From Candidatus Woesearchaeota archaeon CG10_big_fil_rev_8_21_14_0_10_32_9 (GTDB lineage: Archaea > Nanobdellota > Nanobdellia > Woesearchaeales > 21-14-0-10-32-9): a stretch of DNA of 11,714 bases. The DNA lies in the NCBI GenBank assembly GCA_002762915.1, contig PCYF01000048.1, forward strand, positions 2,711-14,424, written 5' to 3'. Position 1 is the first letter of the stretch; each line of letters opens with the position of its first letter. The translations under genes were made by a program, and so were the position numbers. Shown one piece after another: positions 7,257 through 11,714 of this stretch. Below the pieces are notes generated by a model that worked only from the letters and a program-made list of their open reading frames with translations, had not been told where the DNA came from and did no database searches.

Positions 7257-7424
7257 ATGATGAATGATGAAAACAAAATATGGATGGGAATTGTTCTTCT
7301 AGTATTTGGAGTATTATTCCTATTACAAAACCTAAATGTTTGGAACATCTGGGGAATACAATGGTACACAGTAGCATTTGTATTACTAGGCCTAAGCAAA
7401 TTATGCAAAGGTAAGAAAAAATAA
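7257..7424 (+). CDS. 55-aa two-helix membrane protein, LiaI/LiaF-TM-like
   Basis: I place the start at ATG 7257. An earlier in-frame ATG at 7239 would put the strong SD GGAGGT (7244-7249) inside the coding region, whereas that SD sits 7 nt before 7257. ATG 7260 is a near-equal alternative. The 55-residue protein has a short acidic N-terminus, helix 1 at about 8-24 (WMGIVLLVFGVLFLL), a polar-aromatic turn (QNLNVWNIWGIQW), helix 2 at about 37-48 and a basic tail (KLCKGKKK). The pattern of a 'G-I-x-L-L-x-F-G-x-L-F-L-L' helix, aromatic turn and second helix resembles the membrane part of DUF5668/LiaI-LiaF proteins, without their extra domain. It is probably a single-gene unit ending in T-rich DNA. 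Confidence 0.7.
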   Translation: MMNDENKIWMGIVLLVFGVLFLLQNLNVWNIWGIQWYTVAFVLLGLSKLCKGKKK

Positions 7425-7433
7425 ACATATCAT

Positions 7434-7450
7434 TTTTCTTTTATTTTTTT
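7434..7450 (+). terminator. T-rich terminator after the 55-aa membrane gene
   Basis: Three T-tracts follow in quick succession just after the stop codon, within TTTTTCTTTTATTTTTTT. Archaeal RNA polymerase terminates at such tracts without a hairpin. Confidence 0.5.
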
Positions 7451-7472
7451 ATATTTCTAAATTTTACAAAAG

Positions 7473-7482
7473 GTTTTTATTG
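7473..7482 (+). promoter_or_regulatory. TATA-like box upstream of the structured segment and tRNA-Ala
   Basis: GTTTTTATTG is preceded by the purine-rich ACAAAAG, as in a BRE. Transcription would start near 7504, about 80 nt before tRNA-Ala. No TATA-like sequence stands 25-30 nt before the tRNA itself (7550-7562 is TTTCGCTTTGC-like), so this box may drive the tRNA with a long leader. Confidence 0.35.
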
Positions 7483-7508
7483 TACTTGACTATTGGTTAG
7501 ATTATTGC

Positions 7509-7572
7509 GAGCTTTTAATTCCAATGGTTACACTCATTGGACGCATATGAGTTTCGCTTTGCTCAAGCTCAT
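7509..7572 (+). ncRNA. Possible structured RNA or tRNA leader upstream of tRNA-Ala
   Basis: This segment is richer in G+C than the flanking intergenic DNA and can fold. TCCAATGG (7520-7527) pairs with TCATTGGA (7534-7541), with one G-U pair. A long-range stem, GAGCTT (7509-7514) with AAGCTC (7565-7570), can enclose that hairpin and a small TGAG/CTCA stem (7548-7551/7562-7565). An alternative pairing is ATGAG (7547-7551) with CTCAT (7568-7572). I find no C/D boxes, no tRNA T-loop and no open reading frame. It could be a stable small RNA or a processed leader. Confidence 0.25.
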
Positions 7573-7584
7573 GAAAACAAATAC

Positions 7585-7658
7585 GGGCTTTTAGCTCAGT
7601 CTGGTAGAGCGCTCGGTTGGCAATCGAGAGGCCGCGGGTTCAAATCCCGCAAAGTCCA
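7585..7658 (+). tRNA. tRNA-Ala, anticodon GGC
   Basis: The sequence folds fully by hand. The acceptor is GGGCTTT with AAAGTCC, including the G3-U70 wobble that marks tRNA-Ala. The D arm is GCTC/GAGC. The anticodon stem is CTCGG/TCGAG with one G-U pair, and the loop TTGGCAA gives anticodon GGC. The variable loop is AGGCC. The T arm is GCGGG/CCCGC with TTCAAAT. The discriminator is A73 and no CCA is encoded. It is 74 nt with no intron. It reads GCC and GCT codons. A copy of its last bases lies at 8414-8425. Confidence 0.97.
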
Positions 7659-7659
7659 T
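7648..7659 (+). repeat. Direct repeat copy 1 at the tRNA-Ala 3' end (attL-like)
   Basis: CGCAAAGTCCAT covers the end of the T stem, the 3' acceptor strand, A73 and one flanking base. It is repeated exactly and in the same orientation at 8414-8425. The 3' end of a tRNA gene is the classic target of tyrosine-recombinase elements. Confidence 0.5.
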
Positions 7660-7663
7660 TCTG

Positions 7664-7673
7664 GTTATATAAC
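7664..7673. repeat. Perfect palindrome just after tRNA-Ala
   Basis: GTTATATAAC is a perfect 10-bp palindrome flanked by CTG and TGG, 5 bp after the tRNA. It could be a recombinase or regulator site within the islet, or just AT-rich DNA. Confidence 0.2.
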
Positions 7674-7698
7674 TGGCTCTGAGAAGATAATGCTATGA

Positions 7699-7708
7699 TT
7701 TTATAAAG
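7699..7708 (+). promoter_or_regulatory. TATA box for the truncated nucleotidyltransferase gene
   Basis: TTTTATAAAG is centred 27 nt before the ATG at 7731. It supports 7731 over the upstream TTG at 7725 and implies a leaderless message. The promoter is intact although the gene is cut short. Confidence 0.5.
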
Positions 7709-7730
7709 ATTGAAATAATTATCTTTGATT

Positions 7731-7973
7731 ATGTCTGAAGAACCGTCAAAAGACTATCTGAAGGGAAGACCTTTAAAAAAAGTATTTTCTATTGAAAAAC
7801 AAATTTTTATTCTAAATCAAATAAAGAAATGGACTCATAACAATTTGCCGCCAAATACCAATTTTTATAGAAAAAGAATATTTGGTTCCTTAGCTCAAGG
7901 AACCTTTGGAAAATATGCCTCTAAATTTAAGAATCGTGAATTTTCAGATGTTGACATATTATTTGTTCTATAG
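7731..7973 (+). pseudogene. Truncated nucleotidyltransferase-fold (MNT-like) gene
   Basis: This reads as 80 residues. The C-terminal part holds the start of a polymerase-beta-type nucleotidyltransferase domain, with FGSLAQGTFG at 51-60 and SDVDILF at 72-78, where D73 and D75 are the first two metal-binding acids. The product stops two residues later. The usual third acid and the rest of the fold (at least 60-100 more residues in this superfamily) are missing. I looked in the other two frames after 7973 and saw no continuation, so a rearrangement is likelier than a simple frameshift. The last 47 bp overlap the end of the antisense coiled-coil ORF. ATG 7731 is chosen because the TATA box lies 27 nt before it. 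Its original partner or substrate is unknown. Confidence 0.6.
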
Positions 7974-8340
7974 CAATTATTTTTTGACTTGTTTCCGATA
8001 TGTTTTTTCCTTCTTTTTTTCCATTAAGAATATTTGCTATTTCTTCAGGGTTGTGTGCTTCAATATTTTTTAATTGATCATGCTGGTTTGCTAAAAGCAT
8101 TTCTAATTCTGACAAATACCGAATTAATTTTTTGCTAAGAGCATTATTCTGTTTTGCAAAGCTTGTCCTTTTTGAATCAATTAAACGTATTTCATTATTC
8201 AATTCTACAATAAATTGTTTTAATTTTGTGTGTTCTTCTTTTAACTTCTGATGTTTATTTGATTTCAGAAAACTCCAAAGATCAGCTTCAATTTGTTTAA
8301 TTTGAGAAATCTTTTCTACAAAATCTTTTAGGTCATCCAT
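7927..8340 (-). CDS. 137-aa coiled-coil protein, C-terminus possibly altered
   Basis: I do not recognise a family. The ATG at 8340 lies 26 nt from a minus-strand TATA box. Residues 1-95 are heptad-rich helices with few breaks, typical of a coiled coil. A Gly/Asn-containing loop (105-114, LNGKKEGKNI) is followed by a last short helix. The final 13 residues (125-137) are encoded antisense to the nucleotidyltransferase remnant. That suggests the native C-terminus was lost at a junction near 7965-7973 and replaced by chance sequence. The whole gene lies between the two copies of the tRNA-Ala end. It is probably expressed; function unknown. Confidence 0.6.
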   Translation of the reverse strand: MDDLKDFVEKISQIKQIEADLWSFLKSNKHQKLKEEHTKLKQFIVELNNEIRLIDSKRTSFAKQNNALSKKLIRYLSELEMLLANQHDQLKNIEAHNPEEIANILNGKKEGKNISETSQKIIAIEQIICQHLKIHDS

Positions 8341-8361
8341 TTTGTGTTCCTACACATATAA

Positions 8362-8371
8362 TATTTATAAA
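8362..8371 (-). promoter_or_regulatory. TATA box for the 137-aa coiled-coil gene
   Basis: Minus-strand TTTATAAATA is centred 26 nt from the ATG at 8340. The only SD-like bases are a weak GGAAC, so the mRNA is probably leaderless. Confidence 0.5.
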
Positions 8372-8413
8372 TCTTACTATTTTAAACAAAACTAAAAGGT
8401 TTAGTATGTCTGT

Positions 8414-8425
8414 CGCAAAGTCCAT
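8414..8425 (+). repeat. Direct repeat copy 2 of the tRNA-Ala 3' end (attR-like)
   Basis: CGCAAAGTCCAT is an exact 12-bp match to the end of tRNA-Ala (7648-7659), in the same orientation and 766 bp away. No other part of the tRNA is present here, and the match does not extend on either side. It sits 11 bp before the stop of the alpha/beta hydrolase gene and after the last islet gene, as an att site bounding an inserted segment would. Confidence 0.5.
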
Positions 8426-8436
8426 AAGCGAGATGA

Positions 8437-9201
8437 TTATAAGAATCGACTGAAGTAATCTTTTACATGAATTAATACTTCTTTTCTATGATCTATATTT
8501 TTAAAGTTGTGATCGGCTCCTTCTACATATAAGTAGTCCTTTCCAGTTTGTTCTGAAAAAGCTCTGTATCGTGCTTCGTTAAATCGTTCATCTTTAGTTC
8601 CTTGAATCAATAGAACAGGAGTATTATTATTTGCAAAGATTTTAGAATACTTAGATGAATCATTTTTCATCTCATTAATCCATTCAGTGCCCATTTCAAA
8701 AATGCCTCTGCCAGAAGTTGAATCCATAACTGCATATCCTTTAGTATTTATTTCATTTAATTGGCTATTAATTTGATCTTTATAACGCTCATAAAGACTT
8801 TTAGGATTAATCAACAAACCATAACTCAATAAAGCTTCAGCTGTAAACAAATTATGCTCATTGAAACCAATGGCTGCGTTTCCTAAGCTAATGCCGAAAC
8901 CAAATATTTTCTTGACGCCAGATTTCTTTTTCAAATAATCTACTGCATTGTCTATGGCTAAAGTAGCAGATTTGAAAGATAAATTTCTGAGAGGATCATT
9001 CTTAGCATGTCCTGGTAAATTAATTTGTAGAACCGAATAACCTAAATCATAAAAATATTGTGCTGCGTCGCTACACATCGGCTCATTCATGCTATTTCTC
9101 CAGGAATGAGTAATAATAATACCTGCGACAGGATTTTTAGGAAGCCATAGTTTACCTTCAATATCTTGATATGGTTTGTTCTGAATGGAAACTTCAATCA
9201 T
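8437..9201 (-). CDS. Alpha/beta-hydrolase (dienelactone-hydrolase or esterase-like)
   Basis: I start it at ATG 9201, giving 254 residues, rather than the TTG at 9210, because a minus-strand TATA box (GTTTTTATATTG, 9221-9232) is centred 25 nt from 9201. The fold is clear from a complete triad: nucleophile S105 in GISLG, acid D204 in IQGTKDERF, and H231 in GADHNF. The oxyanion segment is ITHSWRN (about 30-36), and LPGHAKND lies near 62-69. The length and a short helical lid suit a cytosolic esterase, lipase or peptidase-like hydrolase. There is no signal peptide, and the substrate cannot be told. It is not in an operon with its neighbours, and its 3' end is 11 bp from the att-like repeat, just outside the islet. 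Confidence 0.88.
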   Translation of the reverse strand: MIEVSIQNKPYQDIEGKLWLPKNPVAGIIITHSWRNSMNEPMCSDAAQYFYDLGYSVLQINLPGHAKNDPLRNLSFKSATLAIDNAVDYLKKKSGVKKIFGFGISLGNAAIGFNEHNLFTAEALLSYGLLINPKSLYERYKDQINSQLNEINTKGYAVMDSTSGRGIFEMGTEWINEMKNDSSKYSKIFANNNTPVLLIQGTKDERFNEARYRAFSEQTGKDYLYVEGADHNFKNIDHRKEVLIHVKDYFSRFL

Positions 9202-9220
9202 AACGTGCAATAATCGGAGA

Positions 9221-9232
9221 CAATATAAAAAC
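9221..9232 (-). promoter_or_regulatory. TATA box for the alpha/beta-hydrolase gene
   Basis: Minus-strand GTTTTTATATTG, centred 25 nt from the ATG at 9201. It decides that start and predicts a leaderless mRNA. Confidence 0.5.
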
Positions 9233-9283
9233 TTTTTTCATTAATGTCCTTATTATCGATTAATAAATACGCTAGTCGCTATT

Positions 9284-10417
9284 TTAGAACTTGGTTTTGT
9301 ATTTTTTTAGGATTTCTTTAGGACCTATTAAGAACTTCTTGTTTATATTCATATCCTTGATCTTTTTTATGTGTTCAGAAAACTCAGATAGTGGAACAAG
9401 TTTTGAATTAATTTTGATCATTGCTTCGCTTTGATAAAGTTGCTTTCCTCTTGTTTCAACGCAATAATAATATTTAAGCGGAAATTTTTTAGCTATTTCT
9501 TTTTTAATTTTATTAATATCTATGTTGTAATGCTCAAGGTCGAGTGCAAGGAATCCTTCTCTAGTCAGATATCTAGTAACTAGGTCGCGCAAAATTGGAT
9601 CTTCTGCAGTTCTCCATTTATCTAAATGAAACTCAACAGTCGAATCATTAAAATCTAAAAAATCATTCAACTCAAAATCTTTGTACAACATCTTTTCTAA
9701 TAGAGGATCTAAAAATGGAGTTTTTTTATTTTTATATAAATCGTGAACTCTTTTGAATATGTTAACAAGAATTTCATCCTTAGCAATAATTGTGTGGTGA
9801 AAATACATGGATTTAAACAAACTGATTCTTCCAATAATTACGTGTTCAACAGAAGTAACAATTTTCGGAACAATTGTAATCTTTTTGTCTTTTACCCCTA
9901 GGTATGTAACTATTCTGTCAAGATCGGTGACACCATAACCAACTCCGCTGAAATAAGAATCTCTTGCCATATAATCCATTTTGTCAACATCAATTACTGA
10001 AGAAATTAAAGGATAAAAAGGACTTTTCTTTTCTATAATTTTAGCAACTTCAGGCAATTTGAATATCTTTCTTATTATCTCAGATGAAATCTTCTCATGA
10101 TCAAAATCTGATCGAAGTTTTTCCCAAGTATGAGAATAAGCGCCATGACCAATATCGTGAAGTAGTGCAGCGGCTTTTAGATTAAACTTTTGAGTTTTAG
10201 TTAATTTGAGAACTTGATTATTAACAACTTGCTTCATAAGATGATATGCTCCAAGTGAGTGAGAAAATCTATCTTGTTTTGAGGAGGGATATAAATAAAA
10301 AATATTGGCGTCCTGTTTTATGAATCTTAATCTCTGAAAATAAGGATTGTCAATAATTGGAAGAAATTCATCTTCGATTTCTATTATTCTGTACAAAGGG
10401 TCTCTGATAAGCTTCAT
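9284..10417 (-). CDS. SAMHD1-like HD-domain phosphohydrolase
   Basis: This is a 377-residue metal-dependent phosphohydrolase. The N-terminal pattern DPLYRIIEIEDE...IIDNPYFQRLRFIKQ is the opening of the SAMHD1/dGTPase-like HD family. The four metal-site elements are in order: H53 (RFSHSLGAYHL), H87-D88 (ALLHDIGHGAYSH) and the aspartate cluster at 143-148 (DVDKMD). H107 (FDHE) and the ARD/SGVGYGVTDLDRI stretch (151-168) also match. The C-terminal half is charged and helical and I cannot assign it. Relatives hydrolyse dNTPs or (d)GTP, so dNTP pool control is the best guess, with a role against invading DNA possible. The ATG at 10417 lies 25 nt from a minus-strand TATA box and is probably leaderless. 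It is divergent from the HAD gene. Confidence 0.92.
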   Translation of the reverse strand: MKLIRDPLYRIIEIEDEFLPIIDNPYFQRLRFIKQDANIFYLYPSSKQDRFSHSLGAYHLMKQVVNNQVLKLTKTQKFNLKAAALLHDIGHGAYSHTWEKLRSDFDHEKISSEIIRKIFKLPEVAKIIEKKSPFYPLISSVIDVDKMDYMARDSYFSGVGYGVTDLDRIVTYLGVKDKKITIVPKIVTSVEHVIIGRISLFKSMYFHHTIIAKDEILVNIFKRVHDLYKNKKTPFLDPLLEKMLYKDFELNDFLDFNDSTVEFHLDKWRTAEDPILRDLVTRYLTREGFLALDLEHYNIDINKIKKEIAKKFPLKYYYCVETRGKQLYQSEAMIKINSKLVPLSEFSEHIKKIKDMNINKKFLIGPKEILKKYKTKF

Positions 10418-10436
10418 ATTAGGGCTTAAGTGAGTT

Positions 10437-10448
10437 TATTTAAATAAG
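10437..10448 (-). promoter_or_regulatory. TATA box for the HD-domain gene, a perfect palindrome
   Basis: TTATTTAAATAA reads the same on both strands and is centred 25 nt from the ATG at 10417. It may serve as the TATA box only, but its symmetry could also let a dimeric regulator bind. Confidence 0.45.
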
Positions 10449-10526
10449 TTTTTCTTTAAGGAAAAGAATTATAAAACAAACTAAAAACCAAAGGTTAACG
10501 TGCCGCATTTAGGATTTGAGCAATAA

Positions 10527-10538
10527 AATATTTAAAAT
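10527..10538 (+). promoter_or_regulatory. TATA box for the HAD gene
   Basis: AATATTTAAAAT is centred 26 nt before a predicted start site near 10558. The leader of about 12 nt would begin at the GGGGGA run (10558-10563), an SD-like G tract 6 nt before the ATG at 10570. Confidence 0.45.
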
Positions 10539-10569
10539 AAACAAAAAAGACAAATATGGGGGAAAATAA

Positions 10570-11211
10570 ATGGTTAAAGCAATAGTATTCGATTTATGGG
10601 GAACAATAGTAGAAACAGGAGTAAATCCAAGTCCAAGTAAACAAGTAAAGTATTTCTTAAGAGTAAATGCTCCATTTTCAGATTTTATACTAACATTTGA
10701 ACATAGTTTCATGACACAAGAATTTGAATCATTAAAAGCTGGATTTGAGAATGTTGTAACAGATTTCAATTTAAGACTGCCTGAATTTGTATATGAGAAA
10801 TTAGTTGGAATGTGGAACAAAAATACGATTCTCTCAAAAATGTACCCTGAGGCTGAAGAAGTCTTAGCAGATTTAAGAAAAAGTGGATACAAAATATTCT
10901 TATTAGCAAATATAGATAAGTTTTCATATGATCAGGTTAAAGAAAAATTCAAATTAGAAGAGATATTTGACAAAGTCTATCCTTCATTTCAAACAGGACT
11001 TTTAAAATTAAATCCAGAATCATTCAATAAAATTCTTGAGGAGAACGACTTAGAAGCAAAAGACTTAGTTATGGTTGGAGACTCAGTTGATAGTGATATA
11101 AAAGCAGCAGAAAAAGCAGGGATAACTGGAATCTTATTGGACAGAAATAATAAAAGAGAGTATGAAAACAAAATTATAAGTCTAGATCAGCTAAAAGAAC
11201 AATTAAAATAA
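10570..11211 (+). CDS. HAD-superfamily protein with DxWGT motif I
   Basis: This is a 213-residue protein with the haloacid-dehalogenase fold. Motif I is FDLWGT (7-12) with nucleophile D8, but the second acid of the usual DxD is W10. Motif II (LLAN, 111-114) has Ala where Ser or Thr is usual. Motif III Lys is K146 (GLLKLNPESF). Motif IV is GDSVDSD (170-176). A helical cap spans about residues 15-90. The aromatic at position 10 resembles the DxYGT of 2-haloacid dehalogenases and the DxWGT seen in several archaeal members. It may thus be a dehalogenase-like, phosphatase-like or non-catalytic member. A TATA box and a GGGGGA sequence precede the ATG. It is divergent from the HD phosphohydrolase gene. 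Confidence 0.87.
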   Translation: MVKAIVFDLWGTIVETGVNPSPSKQVKYFLRVNAPFSDFILTFEHSFMTQEFESLKAGFENVVTDFNLRLPEFVYEKLVGMWNKNTILSKMYPEAEEVLADLRKSGYKIFLLANIDKFSYDQVKEKFKLEEIFDKVYPSFQTGLLKLNPESFNKILEENDLEAKDLVMVGDSVDSDIKAAEKAGITGILLDRNNKREYENKIISLDQLKEQLK

Positions 11212-11346
11212 ACGGGAACCCTGGAAGTATTCACACTATTTATAATAGGGGTAGTAATTTGATTAGCTCTTCTCAAAAAATTATAAATCTTTTCAAAAAA
11301 GATGATGTAAAAATTCTACAGAAATAAGAATGAATTCAGGACAACC

Positions 11347-11358
11347 TTTTTAAATAAT
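11347..11358 (+). promoter_or_regulatory. TATA box for tRNA-Met(CAT)
   Basis: TTTTTAAATAAT is centred 28 nt before the first base of the tRNA, the expected archaeal spacing. In contrast to tRNA-Ala, no extra leader is needed here. Confidence 0.65.
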
Positions 11359-11380
11359 TATAATTTCTCGTATACATTGC

Positions 11381-11455
11381 GCGGGTATAACTCAGCCTGG
11401 TTAGAGTGCGGGTCTCATAAGCCCGAAGTCCCGAGTTCAAATCTCGGTACCCGCA
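11381..11455 (+). tRNA. tRNA with anticodon CAT (elongator Met, or Ile2)
   Basis: The 75-nt gene folds by hand. Acceptor GCGGGTA/TACCCGC, D arm ACTC/GAGT, anticodon stem CGGGT/GCCCG with one U-G pair, loop CTCATAA giving CAT, variable loop AAGTC, T arm CCGAG/CTCGG with TTCAAAT, A73, no CCA encoded. The three G-C pairs are at 28-30, not 29-31, and the first pair is G-C, so it is not the usual initiator. Elongator Met is the simplest reading, but tRNA-Ile2 (C34 modified to agmatidine) has the same genomic anticodon and I cannot separate the two. No intron. Confidence 0.93.
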
Positions 11456-11500
11456 TCACTTTTGTCCAGGAAAAACACGACAAACACAGACTAAACGCTT

Positions 11501-11529
11501 AGAAAAGTTTTTAAATGAACAGCTTTTCT
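11501..11529. repeat. Inverted repeat across the L41e promoter
   Basis: AGAAAAG (11501-11507) and CTTTTCT (11523-11529) are perfect 7-bp arms around a 15-nt centre that contains the TATA-like GTTTTTAAATG (11507-11517). If that is the TATA box, the repeat is a DNA-level element rather than an RNA hairpin, and a protein bound here would block the promoter. Confidence 0.3.
11507..11517 (+). promoter_or_regulatory. TATA box for the L41e gene
   Basis: GTTTTTAAATG predicts a start near 11539 and a leader of about 64 nt. This is longer than the other leaders in the window, and the leader contains a nine-codon reading frame. Confidence 0.45.
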
Positions 11530-11552
11530 CCTTGTTAATTGATAATTGTCGT

Positions 11553-11582
11553 ATGGAGGGCAATTTAACGATCGCAACATAA
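11553..11582 (+). other. Nine-codon upstream ORF in the L41e leader
   Basis: ATG at 11553 reads MEGNLTIAT and stops with TAA at 11580-11582, 20 bp before the L41e start. The GGAGGG at 11555-11560 lies inside it, so the ORF lacks its own SD. It could be a leader peptide or chance. Confidence 0.2.
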
Positions 11583-11602
11583 ATATTAGGAGAGGATAAA
11601 AT

Positions 11603-11704
11603 TTGAAAAGAAGCTCAAGAAGATGGAAGAAAAAAGGCCAAATGAGATGGAAATGGCAAAGAAAGAGAATGAAAAAAGAGAAGAGAAGAAGAGCTAAGAG
11701 ATAA
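11603..11704 (+). CDS. rpl41e: Ribosomal protein L41e, possibly N-terminally extended
   Basis: This tiny, extremely basic protein belongs to the large ribosomal subunit. From TTG at 11603 it has 33 residues; from the internal ATG at 11642 it has 20. The part from M14 on, with the paired tryptophans (MRWKW) followed by basic repeats (RKRMKKEKRRRAKR), matches the L41e pattern, an Arg/Lys-rich helix of about 20-25 residues. I favour the TTG because GGAGAGG (11589-11595) lies 7 nt before it, a proper SD, while ATG 11642 has only AAGG close by. The extension (KRSSRRWKKKGQ) is itself basic with one Trp. Gene finders will often miss it. Confidence 0.78.
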   Translation: MKRSSRRWKKKGQMRWKWQRKRMKKEKRRRAKR

Positions 11705-11714
11705 TTAAAAGGTA

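Noticed and set aside
7211..7428. Two 65-codon minus-strand frames opposite the 55-aa membrane gene
   Set aside because: The plus strand has GGAGGT, a TATA box and a coherent two-helix product; the minus frames have none of these.
7501..7584. A second, degenerate tRNA before tRNA-Ala
   Set aside because: No T-loop (TTCAAAT-like), no D arm and no matching acceptor were found; the stems that form do not make a cloverleaf.
9250..9266. TTATTA/TAATAA inverted repeat between the hydrolase and HD genes
   Set aside because: It is short, made of A and T only, not near a promoter, and expected by chance.
11259..11327. 22-codon TTG-started frame after the HAD gene, with a TATA-like TATTTATAATA before it
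   Set aside because: The SD (GGGGT) is weak, the product has no recognisable pattern, and short open frames are expected in AT-rich DNA.
11290..11340. Box C-like ATGATGT as a C/D small RNA
   Set aside because: No box D (CTGA) follows at a suitable distance on the same strand.
1..11714. CRISPR array, insertion sequence or rRNA
   Set aside because: I saw no regularly spaced repeats, no transposase or integrase motifs with terminal repeats, and no rRNA sequence on either strand.

Overview
The window looks like a chromosomal stretch of an AT-rich archaeon (about 30% G+C by eye). The archaeal signs are a type II methionine aminopeptidase, a GluRS with the archaeal/eukaryotic-type N-terminal extension and GlnRS-like C-terminus, ribosomal protein L41e, a histone-fold protein, tRNA genes without encoded CCA, and TATA boxes placed 25-29 nt upstream of starts. 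Several proteins resemble what I recall of DPANN archaea (Woesearchaeota/Pacearchaeota type), but no marker here fixes the lineage, so that is inference.

Layout. 1-1022 (-): MFS transporter, cut by the left edge. 1218-3986 (+): methionine aminopeptidase, a 71-aa membrane protein and an ABC1/UbiB-like kinase. 3991-4188 (-): small zinc ribbon. 4310-5251 (+): a coupled pair of unrecognised coiled-coil proteins, the first with a long Q/P-rich tail. 5246-5416 (-): 56-aa histone-fold protein. 5475-7148 (-): glutamyl-tRNA synthetase with two altered catalytic motifs. 7257-7424 (+): 55-aa membrane protein. 7473-7658 (+): a structured leader and tRNA-Ala(GGC). 7659-8425: a small islet bounded by the tRNA-Ala 3' end and a 12-bp copy of it, holding a truncated nucleotidyltransferase and an antisense coiled-coil ORF. 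8437-9201 (-): alpha/beta hydrolase. 9284-10417 (-): SAMHD1-like HD phosphohydrolase. 10570-11211 (+): HAD-family protein. 11381-11455 (+): tRNA with anticodon CAT. 11603-11704 (+): ribosomal protein L41e, possibly N-terminally extended.

Much of the content is housekeeping: translation (GluRS, two tRNAs, L41e), N-terminal Met removal, chromatin and possibly nucleotide turnover. Genes are mostly single units with their own TATA box. Six genes (MetAP, GluRS, nucleotidyltransferase, antisense coiled-coil, hydrolase, HD) have the TATA box 25-29 nt before the start codon and so are probably leaderless. The others have Shine-Dalgarno-like sequences with short leaders.

I see no complete defence system, CRISPR array or intact mobile element. 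The best leads are the tRNA-bounded islet with its internal rearrangement, the structured segment before tRNA-Ala, the altered GluRS motifs, the truncated histone fold, the L41e leader and the coiled-coil/low-complexity gene pair. No stretch longer than 300 bases lacks a gene.
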